Under the pieces are notes generated by a model. The model did no database searches. It had not been told where the DNA came from and saw only the letters and a program-made list of their open reading frames with translations. A stretch of 64,000 nt of DNA from Gaiellasilicea sp963802765 (lineage in GTDB: Bacteria > Actinomycetota > Thermoleophilia > Gaiellales > Gaiellaceae). Location: positions 62,001 to 126,000 of the forward strand of contig CAWDJZ010000013.1 of assembly GCA_963802765.1 (NCBI GenBank), read 5' to 3'. Shown in pieces: positions 23,694-32,952 of this stretch. The position numbers were made by a program, and so were the translations under genes. How positions within the stretch are numbered: position 1 is the stretch's first letter; every line of letters starts with the position of its first letter.

Positions 23694-24173
23694 TCAGCGC
23701 GGCCGTTCGAGCTTCTCGAGCCGTGTTTGCAGAGCATCGACCTGGGTCACCTTCGCCTCCAGGACCGCCAACTTCTCGACCTTGGCCTCGAGCACCGGGA
23801 GAGCGGCGATCCGCTCCTCCAGCTGCGGCAGCGCCTCGACCTTCGCCTCGAGCGCGTCGACCGCGGCGAGGCGGCTCTCGATCCGCTCGAGCCGCGCCGG
23901 CTCCAGCGCCTGCGCCGTCACGCGCAGCTCCTCGACCTGCGCGCGGATTTGCTCCACCTCCCGGTCGGGGCGCGAGACCGTGTAGTACCGCACCTTCCCC
24001 TCGTCGTCTTCGAAGAGCGTCACCGTGCTGCCCGCGTCCGGCGTGCGCAGGAAGCCGACGAAGTCGGAGAACAGGCTCCTCCCGCGTGGGCTGTACGGCT
24101 CCCGCTTCACCGTGACGCCGCGCTCCGCCAGCTGGCCCTCGACCCGGTCGGCGGGCTCGTTCACGAATTCCAT
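23694..24173 (-). CDS. Coiled-coil protein of the eCIS locus, unknown function
   Basis: 159 aa from the ATG at 24173 (MEFVNEPADRVEGQLAERGV). The first ~75 residues are mixed and include FSDFVGFLRTPDAGSTVTLFEDDEGKVRYYTVSRP. The rest is a long regular heptad helix rich in Leu, Glu and Ala, with near-repeats such as LEAKVEALPQLEERIAALPVLEAKVEKLAVLEAKV, ending LETRLEKLERPR-like. No family is recognised. It follows the DUF6519 gene by 10 bp. A tail-fibre trimerisation or tape-measure-like role is possible but unsupported beyond shape. Confidence 0.65.
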   Translation of the reverse strand: MEFVNEPADRVEGQLAERGVTVKREPYSPRGRSLFSDFVGFLRTPDAGSTVTLFEDDEGKVRYYTVSRPDREVEQIRAQVEELRVTAQALEPARLERIESRLAAVDALEAKVEALPQLEERIAALPVLEAKVEKLAVLEAKVTQVDALQTRLEKLERPR

Positions 24174-24183
24174 GTCTTCCTCC

Positions 24184-27100
24184 TCACTGGTCCGCGGCGA
24201 CCTTCCCGAACTGTAGGAACTTGCCGAACAGGCCGGCAACCGCTCCGAGCGCCTCGAAGGCCTGCACCGTGTCGGCGCCCTCTCGCGCGCGCCCAAGCTG
24301 GAACGGGAACGCCGGATCCTGGGAGCGCGACTCGTCGAAGTCGGCGGCTGCGTACCGGCCGAACGTGTCAGGCATCACCCAGCAGCAGAAGAGCTCGACG
24401 AGCAGGTCGAGGAAGGGCAGGATCGGCACGAGCGAGAGCCAGTGCCCGACGGCGGGGAAGCTCTTCACGTAGCGGCGGCGCGAGAGGTTGCAGACCTTGT
24501 AGACGCGTGGGAGGCCCCGCTCGTCCCGCGGCCGCCGGATGCTGACGGCGCCGAGGTACAGCTTCGTCTCCGCGTCCGTGTCCGGTTCGGCCACGAGCAG
24601 GTGCTCGCAGAGGCAGTCCTTCAGGTACTCGAGGAAGCGTGCGAGCAGGTCGTTGTAGGCGTTCACGGCCGCCTGGCGGTAGGCAGCGAGCTGTGCCACC
24701 GGGAAGCGCGCGGACGGCCGGAAGAGCGAGCCGTCCGCCACGGTCAGCGAGCTGCTCAGGTAGTTGAGCACGTAGACGCGGTCCGCCCTCGGATCGGAGG
24801 TGATCGCGATCGGCCCGAGCTGCATCGGCACGAAGTTGACGGACTTGGCGTTCGACGTCATGTCCACGATCCGGACACAGAAGCCGTCCTCGGACGTGAC
24901 GAGCAGCGCGCCCGCAGGCGGGTAGACCTCGAGCCGCATCGCGGTCCGCTCCATCGGGATCCGCGCCACCTCGGCCGTCCCGCGGAACGCGAGCAGGAAC
25001 TTCGTCCCCTGGGTCGTCTCCGTGATCGCGTAGAGCGTGTCGGCCTGCGCACCGTCCTCGGTCCGGAAGACGTCGATGTCGTCCTTCCCCTTCAGCCCGC
25101 CGAGGGGGATCGGCGTCTGCGCCGGCGAGGCGGCGGCGACGTTCGAGAAGTGCCGCACCGAGGTGTAGAAGTTCGGCTCCAGCCCCGCCGCCGCCTCGGT
25201 CGCCCAGGCCTCGCCGTTCGGCGCGAGCCGGAACTGGCCGACGGCGTTGAACGCGTTGCCGACCCGCACCGGCTGGGTGCCGTCCGCGAGCGTCTCGGGG
25301 TCGATGCGGTAGAGGCCGTCGCCGAGCAGCTTCTTGTCCGGCTGGCGCTTGAGGGCGACGCCGTACACCTTCGTCGGGTCGGCGTCCGTGGTCGCGAGCG
25401 CGACCACCTTCAGGTCGCAGATCGTGAAGACGTCGCCCCACTTGACGTCCTTGGCACCGATCGTGCCGACGCGGAACATGGTGTCCTCGCCGTTGCGCGT
25501 CGGGGCGACCATGTAGATCCGCTTGCCGTCGGGCGAGAAGGCGATGTCCGCAACCGAGGCGACGCCGGTGTCGGCCTTCGCCGTGGTGCGCAGCCCGCCG
25601 CGCCGGACGATCTCGGCCTGGCCGGCGAGCGGATTGATCTGGGCGACCATCTTGCCCGCCTTCAGGTCCCAGCGGTTGATCGTCGTCGCGGCCTTGCTCG
25701 GGCTGATGCCCGGCCCGACCGAGTACGCCTCTGCCCCTCCCGGCCGCAGCTTCAGGCGCTGGTGCTGCCCGCGGCCGAAGATCGTGTCGATCCCCCGGAC
25801 CTGGCGGGGAAAGGTGTCCGGGTACGGACGGGCGTCGTCGAAGAGGCCGCAGAAGGTCTCGAGGCTGAGCTCCTCCTTCAGCCCCTCGTAGAACTTCTTC
25901 AGCAGGTCGTGCTCGCGTGGTGTGAGCAGGATGTGCTGGCCGGACTGCGGGCTGACCCGCTGCATGAAGAGGTTCGTGAGCGCGGCCACGCGCTCGTGGG
26001 TCGGCCCGACCGGGTCGTCCTCGGTGCCCGGCGGCGGCTTCAGCTCGCGCTCGAAGAACTTCTGCACGTCCTCGATCGAGTCCTTGTAGAACTCCATCAG
26101 CAGCGTCTCGAGCAGCCGATCGTTCAGCTCCTTCTTCCAGTCGGACGAGTAGGGCTCGACGCCGAAGCGATCGGCGCCGCGACCGAGGGCCGGGTTCCAG
26201 AAGAGCCAGGCGTCGCCCTTGCCCTCGGTGACGATCTTCGTCGTGTGGCTCTCGTCCTCGTCGTAGGCCCGGACGAGGTCCATGAACGGGAGCCGAGTCT
26301 CTCTGATTCGGATGTCGTTGCCTGCGCGGTCGATCGCCCAGCCCGGGCGCACGACCACGCGGCTGCGGTCGTCCTCGTCGCAGACGACCTTGATGCCCGT
26401 GACGATGCCCCAGCCGTGCAGGTGCGAGTTGTGGTGCCTGAGGTTGTGGCTCGCGCACATGACGTCGAGCGCTTCCTGCACCGTGTCCGCGGGCTCGCCC
26501 GCGGTCGTAACGAGGTCGCAGGCGGCGTTGTCGAAGGAGACGTCCTCGGCGGCAATGGCTGTCAGGGGCGGGAAGGTCAGCCGGCAGTCCTCGACCTCGA
26601 CCGCTCCGCCGCCCCCGGGCCACTTGAGCAGCGCAAGGGGGGCGTAACGATGGCGGATCCCCTCCGGCGCGGCCTCGTCGAGCCGCTCGATCTGCCCGCT
26701 CGCGGTGCGTGCCGCAAACCGCCAGTAGTCGCCGGTCGCGAAGCCCGTGCCGCCGAAGGTGAGCCTGATCCCGTCCTCGAGCGCCTGCGTGGTGCCTGGG
26801 TCGACGTCCAGCGGGCCGCCGTCCCAGCGACGGGCGCGGGCGTGACGCGCGACGCTGTAGCCCTGCACCTTGGCACTCAGGGTCAGGATCCGCTCCTCCT
26901 CGTCGATGTCCGTGATCTGGACGAACGTGCCGGCGCGGCCGAGCAGCACGTCGTCGTCGTCGAGCACCTCGACGAACTGCTGCTCGGCGAGCGCGAGCAC
27001 CTGGTCGCGGCCGAGGCGGCGAACGCGAATCCGGTCGGTGCCGGTTGCGTCCTCGTTCACGAACTCCTCGATCGCAAACGAGGAGGCACCATTGTCGCGC

Positions 27101-28011
27101 GCCCACTTGAAGGTCGGGCCCGTGCCGTTTGCGCCGTGGATCTCGACGCGGTAGAGGCGGTTCTGTAGACCGCGGTATCCGGCGCCGGGCGGGATCAGGC
27201 ACGGAGCCGGGTCGGTCGTCGACGGAGCCTCGTCGGCGGTGAGGACGCCGTCCCCTGGCGGCGGGCCGACCTCGTCGAGCTCGTCGCACGATGTCGCCGA
27301 GACACCCTCACGCACGCGCACCTGCCACACGGTGCGTAGGCGTTCGGCCGTGTCCGCGCCCCCGAGCGCCGGCTCGAGCAGCTCCGGATCCTCGATAGCG
27401 CTGACCTCCTGCTCCCAGACGTCGAGGTAGACGAGGTCGTTCCGGGCGCCGTTCGGCGGGCTCAGCGCGGGGGCGTCCGGGAGGTCCGGCTGGGCGAGGT
27501 ACGTGGTGACCGTGCGCACCGACGGGCTCGTGGCGCCGGAGTACGCGCTCGCATCCTCCTCGAGCGTGATCGTGCTGGTCGTCGGGTCGACGGTCTGAAC
27601 GCGGTTGAGCGCCGGCGCGACGCCCTCGGCGGACAGCTCGACCCAGCGGCCCGGCTGGAGCCCCGAGTCGTCGTCCGGCCAGTCGGCGAGGGTCGCCTTC
27701 GTTGCGGTCGGGAACGAGGCGATCTCGTACTCGGAGGCATCGAGCTCGCAGAGGACGCCCTCAACGTAGAACCGCCCCGGCGCGATCGCCAGGTCGGCGC
27801 TGTCATTCGTCACCGCGATGCGGAAGTTTCCACCCGTCTTCGGCGCCCCCGCGCGGCCGATCACGTCGGTCGCCTCCGTCCGCTCGAGGTAGGCCTGGAT
27901 GTCGGCCTGCTCGTTCCAATCAGCGTCCAGCTGCACCCGCCCCTGCTGCATGCGGACGCTCGTGTACCGCTTCTGCGGCTCGAACGTGACTCGGGTGAAA
28001 TCGCCCTTCAC
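24184..28011 (-). CDS. 1275-aa DUF6519 protein with beta-propeller-like middle, putative eCIS fibre/surface component
   Basis: The N-terminus MKGDFTRVTFEPQKRYTSVRMQQGRVQLDADWNEQ is the DUF6519 signature. Residues to about 500 are beta-rich with LVYLDVWEQEVSAIEDPEL and RGLQNRLYRVEIHGANG. Then come HLHGWGIVTGIKVVCDE and an alpha-helical segment around 590-740. From about 760-1080 there are propeller-like repeats (VADIAFSPDGKRIYMVAPTRNG, VRIVDMTSN, LGPIAITSDPRADRVYVLNYLSSSLTVAD). The C-terminus has paired cysteines (KDCLCEHLL, VELFCCWV) and hydrophobic stretches. Its size and position after the tail-I gene suit a fibre or cell-contact protein; that role is inferred. Confidence 0.75.
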   Translation of the reverse strand: MKGDFTRVTFEPQKRYTSVRMQQGRVQLDADWNEQADIQAYLERTEATDVIGRAGAPKTGGNFRIAVTNDSADLAIAPGRFYVEGVLCELDASEYEIASFPTATKATLADWPDDDSGLQPGRWVELSAEGVAPALNRVQTVDPTTSTITLEEDASAYSGATSPSVRTVTTYLAQPDLPDAPALSPPNGARNDLVYLDVWEQEVSAIEDPELLEPALGGADTAERLRTVWQVRVREGVSATSCDELDEVGPPPGDGVLTADEAPSTTDPAPCLIPPGAGYRGLQNRLYRVEIHGANGTGPTFKWARDNGASSFAIEEFVNEDATGTDRIRVRRLGRDQVLALAEQQFVEVLDDDDVLLGRAGTFVQITDIDEEERILTLSAKVQGYSVARHARARRWDGGPLDVDPGTTQALEDGIRLTFGGTGFATGDYWRFAARTASGQIERLDEAAPEGIRHRYAPLALLKWPGGGGAVEVEDCRLTFPPLTAIAAEDVSFDNAACDLVTTAGEPADTVQEALDVMCASHNLRHHNSHLHGWGIVTGIKVVCDEDDRSRVVVRPGWAIDRAGNDIRIRETRLPFMDLVRAYDEDESHTTKIVTEGKGDAWLFWNPALGRGADRFGVEPYSSDWKKELNDRLLETLLMEFYKDSIEDVQKFFERELKPPPGTEDDPVGPTHERVAALTNLFMQRVSPQSGQHILLTPREHDLLKKFYEGLKEELSLETFCGLFDDARPYPDTFPRQVRGIDTIFGRGQHQRLKLRPGGAEAYSVGPGISPSKAATTINRWDLKAGKMVAQINPLAGQAEIVRRGGLRTTAKADTGVASVADIAFSPDGKRIYMVAPTRNGEDTMFRVGTIGAKDVKWGDVFTICDLKVVALATTDADPTKVYGVALKRQPDKKLLGDGLYRIDPETLADGTQPVRVGNAFNAVGQFRLAPNGEAWATEAAAGLEPNFYTSVRHFSNVAAASPAQTPIPLGGLKGKDDIDVFRTEDGAQADTLYAITETTQGTKFLLAFRGTAEVARIPMERTAMRLEVYPPAGALLVTSEDGFCVRIVDMTSNAKSVNFVPMQLGPIAITSDPRADRVYVLNYLSSSLTVADGSLFRPSARFPVAQLAAYRQAAVNAYNDLLARFLEYLKDCLCEHLLVAEPDTDAETKLYLGAVSIRRPRDERGLPRVYKVCNLSRRRYVKSFPAVGHWLSLVPILPFLDLLVELFCCWVMPDTFGRYAAADFDESRSQDPAFPFQLGRAREGADTVQAFEALGAVAGLFGKFLQFGKVAADQ

Positions 28012-28021
28012 GGTTGCCTCC

Positions 28022-30259
28022 TCAGGTCACGTAGATCAGCCCGGGCTCCAGCCCGAACGGCAGGTATTCGTCCAGTCGGATGCGCAGGTTGCTCTCGCGT
28101 TGCGGCTGCTTCAGGTGGGAGAACACACCCTGCTCGGAGCCATCCTCGGCGCCGGTCGCGATCTCCTCGGGGCAGCCGAGCCGGAGCTGCGCGTAACCGG
28201 GTGCGCCATAGCGGCGCGAGGTGAAGGACGGCGAGAGTGCGCCCTCGATCCGGCCGCGGATCGCGTCCAGCTCGGGCTGCAACGGCTGCGGCTGACGGCG
28301 CTCGCGCTCCCGGATCGCAGCCTCGACCGCGAGCTCGGGCTGGCAGCGCAGGCGCCGCGGCGTGCGCGACCCGGGCGGCACGAAGCTCGAGCGCACCCCG
28401 CCGGTCTGGATCCGGGCGCAGGCGACCTCGCCGTCGAAGATCGAGTCGCGCGCGTCGAGGGAGCGGACGCGCGTCCGGCCGAGCAGCGTCGAGCGCTCGA
28501 CTGTCAGCGGGCAGCCGCTTCGCTCGACTCCGGCGCGGAGCGCCCCGCGCACCGCCGCGCCACCGAGGCCGTCGACGATCGAGTCGAGCAGCCACAGGCC
28601 GGCCGCGTGCTCGGGGAGGCTGATCGGCCCCGTGATGCTGCTCGCCACCTCGACCCGGATCTGCTCGTTGATCGGCGCCCCGGCTCGGAACCCATGTGCG
28701 CGCACGGAGCTGCCCTGCGCCGTCGGCGCGCCGTCCAGCCCGTGCAGGCGGCCCGGGACCAGTGTCGAGTGCAGCAGGCGCAACCGACCGAGCTCGCCCG
28801 TGATCCGCAGCCAGCCCTCGAGCAAGACGCCCGAGAACGTCAGCTCGGCGCCGCGCTCGGGCTCGGCCTCGGGGACGTCGACCTTGAGCTCGAGGCTGTC
28901 GTCGGCCGCGTCGTCGGTGGTCAGGGCCGGCCGCTGCCCGTTCGCGGCCTGGATGACCAGCCGCTTGTCGTTGCGGAGCGTGAGCGACGGCGGCAGGACG
29001 TAGGAGCGGCTGTCGAGGATGGTCACGAGCGCGTTCGGCCGCCCCACCGGCGCCGAGGCCCAGTGCGCCAGCGCGGCCACGAGGCTGCCGAAGCGGCCCG
29101 TGGCGGGATCGTCCGCGATCCCCTCCTGCACCTCCAGCCGCAGCGCGAGCGAGCCCGGGCGGACGAGCCAGCGACGCCGGTCGTACGGCCCGCCGCCGAT
29201 GTCGCCCGGGAAGCCGTAGTGGTAGGAGACGTCGAGGCTCGACGTCGTGCCGAAGTCGGCGCCGACCGCGAGCAGCCCGCGGGCGACGTCGACGGCGATC
29301 ACCTTGCCGGGCGGCCGCGCCGACGGCCAGGGTTCGAGCTGCCGGCAAGCGATCTCGTCACGTGGGACCGGCGTGCCGTTGTGCACGACGTGGAGGCTGG
29401 CCTCCGTCTCGTCGATAGCGCCGTAGAGGACGCCGTCGCCGCCGAGGTCGGCGTGGAAGCGCGCCGGCCGGATCGGGCCGGGGACGTGCAGCTCCGTCGC
29501 GAGCCCGGCCTCGTCGCCCTCCCGCCGCCAGCGCGAGAACAGAGGCGCCCGCTGCCCCAGCGGGCTGAAGGAGAAGCGCCAGGAGCGGTCTCCTACGCGC
29601 GCGGGGACGTTCTCGAGCGGGTACGAGCGCAGCCTCCAGAGGAAGAAGCCCACGTTCGGCAGTCCGTGCCACCCCTGCAGCGACTCCGGGCGGCGAACGT
29701 CGACCGTGTGCGCGATCTCGTCGAACGGCCCGTCGATCCGACCCGTGCGCTCGGGCGAGCGCAGGTCGGCCCACTCGCCGCCCGTGAGCACGTGCTCCAC
29801 GTGCTGCGTCCGCCCGAGCAGACGGAAGAACTCGACCACGTGCGCGGGCCAGCCGCTCACGTCGCGAGCGAGCTCCTCGAGCATGGGCACCGTGCCCTTG
29901 CGGCGCCGGTAGCCGATCGTCTTCGCCACGTCGGCCCGGACGGGCATCGCCAGGGTGGGGCGGAGATCGTTCGACGACAGGTCGTCGAAGAGCTCCTCGG
30001 CAAGCCGCGAGCGCGGAATCCGGCTCGCATCGAAGAGCAGGTCGTTGCCGACGAGCTCGGCGATGTACGGCACGACCCACGGCCGCGCCGTCTCGATGAA
30101 GAAGTCGTCGTGGAGCCGCTCGATGTCTTCCTCGAGCAGGGCGGCCTGTTCCGAGATCACCTCCAAGAGCGCCCACAGCCCGCGACCGCCCGTCTCGTCC
30201 AGCTCCCGGTAGATCGCCGGCAGGCGCTCATAGAGGACGGCGCTCTCGACCGCGGTCAT
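28022..30259 (-). CDS. Phage tail protein I-like baseplate component with beta-helix-like C-terminus
   Basis: 745 aa. The N-terminus (AVLYERLPAIYRELDETGGRGLWALLEVISEQAALLEEDIERLHDDFFIETARPWVVPYIAELVG) matches the tail-I/Afp12-type proteins that link baseplate wedges to fibres. Conserved follow-on motifs are IGYRRRKGTVPMLEELARDVSGWPAHVVEFF and WRLRSYPLENVPARVG. The last ~300 residues have beta-strand repeats such as VTILDSRSYVLPPSLTLRNDKRLVIQAANGQRP, like a right-handed helix. The ATG overlaps the stop of the upstream baseplate-J gene (ATGA). Confidence 0.8.
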   Translation of the reverse strand: MTAVESAVLYERLPAIYRELDETGGRGLWALLEVISEQAALLEEDIERLHDDFFIETARPWVVPYIAELVGNDLLFDASRIPRSRLAEELFDDLSSNDLRPTLAMPVRADVAKTIGYRRRKGTVPMLEELARDVSGWPAHVVEFFRLLGRTQHVEHVLTGGEWADLRSPERTGRIDGPFDEIAHTVDVRRPESLQGWHGLPNVGFFLWRLRSYPLENVPARVGDRSWRFSFSPLGQRAPLFSRWRREGDEAGLATELHVPGPIRPARFHADLGGDGVLYGAIDETEASLHVVHNGTPVPRDEIACRQLEPWPSARPPGKVIAVDVARGLLAVGADFGTTSSLDVSYHYGFPGDIGGGPYDRRRWLVRPGSLALRLEVQEGIADDPATGRFGSLVAALAHWASAPVGRPNALVTILDSRSYVLPPSLTLRNDKRLVIQAANGQRPALTTDDAADDSLELKVDVPEAEPERGAELTFSGVLLEGWLRITGELGRLRLLHSTLVPGRLHGLDGAPTAQGSSVRAHGFRAGAPINEQIRVEVASSITGPISLPEHAAGLWLLDSIVDGLGGAAVRGALRAGVERSGCPLTVERSTLLGRTRVRSLDARDSIFDGEVACARIQTGGVRSSFVPPGSRTPRRLRCQPELAVEAAIRERERRQPQPLQPELDAIRGRIEGALSPSFTSRRYGAPGYAQLRLGCPEEIATGAEDGSEQGVFSHLKQPQRESNLRIRLDEYLPFGLEPGLIYVT

Positions 30260-32952
30260 CCGTCCAGCCCGCCCTTCGGCGTGATCGTCACGTCCGCCGT
30301 CGGCGCGGCCACCCGCACGAGCTCGCTCGGCCGCACGCCGCGGGGCGCCACGTCGTCGGGCCGGGCCGGAAAGACCTGGAGCCGCGGCTGCACGGGTCCC
30401 GCCTCGAGCCCGCGGGCAGCCTGCTCGGCCGGATCCTTGAAGCCCAGCTCGTTGACGTCGACGTAGGCCACGCCCGGCACCTCCTGCAGGATCCGGTAGA
30501 CGTCGCTGAGCCCGAGCGGCCGGCCGAGCTCGAGTGCGTCGAACGCGAGCGCGCCGAGGAGCGCGGCCCGCGCGGCGGCCTCGACGTCGCTCTGCTTCCG
30601 GTCGGGGTCGACGCCGATCGCGGCGCGGACGACGATGTCGACCGGGACGTAGTTGGCCAGCGTGAGCGGGTGATTCGGGTCCCGCGCTGCGGTCAGCGAG
30701 CTCCCGAGCCTGCGCAGGTCCTCCGGCAGGAACGTACCGCCCGCCTGGCCGGCGACGGTGACGTGGACGGCGCGCCCGAAGCCGTCCCAGGTCCAGGTCG
30801 CCTGTGCCTTCGCCACCTCGCCGGAGGCGGTGACGAGGTCCTCGAAGTCCTGCAGCGAGACCGCCCGGCCGAAGGTGCGGACCGTGCGCGGTGCGTTGCT
30901 GCGGGCGGCGTCGCGGCTCTCCGGGTCGGCACCTCCGGTCGCCGCAAGTGGGTTCGTCACGGCGAGCAGGCCCGGGGGGCGGTCGAGCGCCGTCGTCAGC
31001 GCGCTCGCGCCGACCCGCCCGGCCAGGCCGAGGCCGGCGCGGTAGGTGGCGGTGACGTTGTTCCGGCCGGTGGGCAGCCGCGCACCGTGGACCCCGTCGC
31101 CGAAGAGGAGCTCGGTGGCGCCGTCCTCGACGAGTCGTGCCTCGAACACCTGCGCGTCCGCTGCGAGCCCGTACAGCGTCGGCACCTGCTGCCAGCGGAC
31201 GCCGTTGACGAGCAGGACGAGACTGGAGTCGAGCGCCGTCGCCGTCCCGCCGGGCACGTACGTGAGCGGCGCCCGCACGAGCTCGAAGCGTTGGAAGGTC
31301 GCGGCGGCGTCGCCGCTGCCGACGATCTCGTCTCGGACGGTCTCGCCGTGGCCGGCGCGGGCGACGTTGCCCTCCAGCGTGGCCGAGTCCGTGCGGAGCT
31401 GCAGCACGCCGTCCACGTCGAGCTTGAGCACCAGGTGGCAGAAGCCGCTCGCGTCGGCGGCGGTCAGTGTCGCCGGCAGCTTGATCGTCGCCGACAGCGG
31501 CTGCTTCCGAGCGTCGGAGACGATCACCGCCCGGCCGACCTCGAGCTCCTCCGGGCGGAGCACGACACCCGGGGTGAAGGCACCGCGCTCGATCCGCCGT
31601 CCGATCTCGATCGCGCCCCCCTCGCCGAGCTGCCCCGGCACGTAGACGGTGTCGCCGGTCACCTCGGCCGGGTAGCGCGCCGGAGCGAACTCGAGCTCCC
31701 GGCCGAGCTCGTAGATGACGACGGAACGCCGGTCCGGCAGCGAGCTGAGCGCAGGCGACACCGTCACTCGCGTGACCGTGTCGGTGACGGCGCCGAGCAC
31801 GTCCTGCGCCTGGTCGACCTTCTGGATCGTGACCAGCCGTTTCGTCCCACCCGCCCTCGTGTCCGCCACGAGCAGGCGGCCGCCGACGGAGAGGCCCTCG
31901 TAGCGGGCGTCCAGGCAGAGCCGGCTCGTGCCGGACTCCACCGGCGCTTCCTCGGCGTTGCCGGTGCCCGGGTACGCGTACGACACCTGGCGCAGGTTCC
32001 AGACGATCCGCGGCGAGGCCGCGGTTCCGATGTCGAACCGCTCCCGGAACTCGTCGAACTGCGCGAAGCCGCTGCCGCCGCTCGCCTGCGCGAGGAAGGC
32101 AACATCAAAGCCGGTCCGGGAGGCCGGGAAGACCTCCTCGGGCTCCATGTAGGTCGGCGGCGCGCCGTGGCCGAAGAGGCGGAACGTGCGGCCGAAGGCG
32201 AAGGCGCGTCCGGCGCTCGTCCACGACGTGCCCTTCACCGGCTCTGCCCAGACGACGACGGCGCGATCGTCCTCGGTGCGAACCGCAGCGATCGTCTTCT
32301 CCTCGACGGGCGTGCTCTGGTTGTCTCGAAAGAGGACGACGCGCGAGCCGGCGGCGAGCACGGCGGCGAGCGCGGGCCCCTTCGTCCGGTGGAGGAGCGC
32401 CTCGGACTGGCCCGCCGCGAGCGGAGCCGGCGTCGTCGCGGGAGCCGGGAAGATACGCAGCAGGTTCAGGCGCGCGTCGGCGCGAAGCGGCTCCAGCGTC
32501 TCGAAGACCTGCGCCTGCTCGCCTGGCCCGGGCAGGCTCTGGACGCGGAGCCGCTCGGGCAGCTCGACCTGCTTCCCCGCCTCGATCGTGAACGAGAGCC
32601 GCGAGAGCGCTGCCGCACCCGGAGCGAGGCGGTAGCCGAGCAGGGCGGCGAGCCGCATGACCGACTCGGCCCGGCGGGCCGTGCGTAGGTACGCCTCGTT
32701 CGCGTAGCGCTCCTGGTAGAAGGTGAGCACGTCGCCGATCGCGGCCCAGAGCTCGAGCAGCGTGATCGAGAAGTCGTCGCTGCGCCTGGTCGTCAGCCCG
32801 GAGAGGGCCTCGGCTCGTGCGAGCGACTCGATCATCGCCTGCCGGAAGCTCGGGTAGTCGCCGACGCGGTAGGAGACAGCGGAGAGGCCGGGGCGGTTCT
32901 CGACCGGCAGCGGCGTGGGCGGCACGGCGGGCTCGCAGCAGCGCTCGCTCAC
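30256..32952 (-). CDS. Putative baseplate assembly protein, baseplate-J type (second copy)
   Basis: 898 aa, a long eCIS/phage baseplate-wedge protein. The opening (RPGLSAVSYRVGDYPSFRQAMIESLARAEALSGLTTRRSDDFSITLLELWAAIGDVLTFYQERYANEAYLRTARRAESVMRLAALLGY) is characteristic of TIGR02243-type proteins. The baseplate-J core is near the C-terminus: NPLAATGGADPESRDAARSNAPRTVRTFGRAVSLQDFEDLVTASGEVAKAQATW and LGLSDVYRILQEVPGVAYVDV. It overlaps both neighbours by 4 bp. It pairs with the first copy upstream, as Pvc11/Pvc12-like proteins do. Confidence 0.88.
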   Translation of the reverse strand: MSERCCEPAVPPTPLPVENRPGLSAVSYRVGDYPSFRQAMIESLARAEALSGLTTRRSDDFSITLLELWAAIGDVLTFYQERYANEAYLRTARRAESVMRLAALLGYRLAPGAAALSRLSFTIEAGKQVELPERLRVQSLPGPGEQAQVFETLEPLRADARLNLLRIFPAPATTPAPLAAGQSEALLHRTKGPALAAVLAAGSRVVLFRDNQSTPVEEKTIAAVRTEDDRAVVVWAEPVKGTSWTSAGRAFAFGRTFRLFGHGAPPTYMEPEEVFPASRTGFDVAFLAQASGGSGFAQFDEFRERFDIGTAASPRIVWNLRQVSYAYPGTGNAEEAPVESGTSRLCLDARYEGLSVGGRLLVADTRAGGTKRLVTIQKVDQAQDVLGAVTDTVTRVTVSPALSSLPDRRSVVIYELGRELEFAPARYPAEVTGDTVYVPGQLGEGGAIEIGRRIERGAFTPGVVLRPEELEVGRAVIVSDARKQPLSATIKLPATLTAADASGFCHLVLKLDVDGVLQLRTDSATLEGNVARAGHGETVRDEIVGSGDAAATFQRFELVRAPLTYVPGGTATALDSSLVLLVNGVRWQQVPTLYGLAADAQVFEARLVEDGATELLFGDGVHGARLPTGRNNVTATYRAGLGLAGRVGASALTTALDRPPGLLAVTNPLAATGGADPESRDAARSNAPRTVRTFGRAVSLQDFEDLVTASGEVAKAQATWTWDGFGRAVHVTVAGQAGGTFLPEDLRRLGSSLTAARDPNHPLTLANYVPVDIVVRAAIGVDPDRKQSDVEAAARAALLGALAFDALELGRPLGLSDVYRILQEVPGVAYVDVNELGFKDPAEQAARGLEAGPVQPRLQVFPARPDDVAPRGVRPSELVRVAAPTADVTITPKGGLDG

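Noticed and set aside
24442..27168. Long plus-strand open frames (up to ~900 codons) opposite the DUF6519 gene and other minus-strand genes
   Set aside because: They are rich in Arg, Asp, His and Glu with no domain motifs, are exact shadows of genes with clear families, and reflect very GC-rich third positions.
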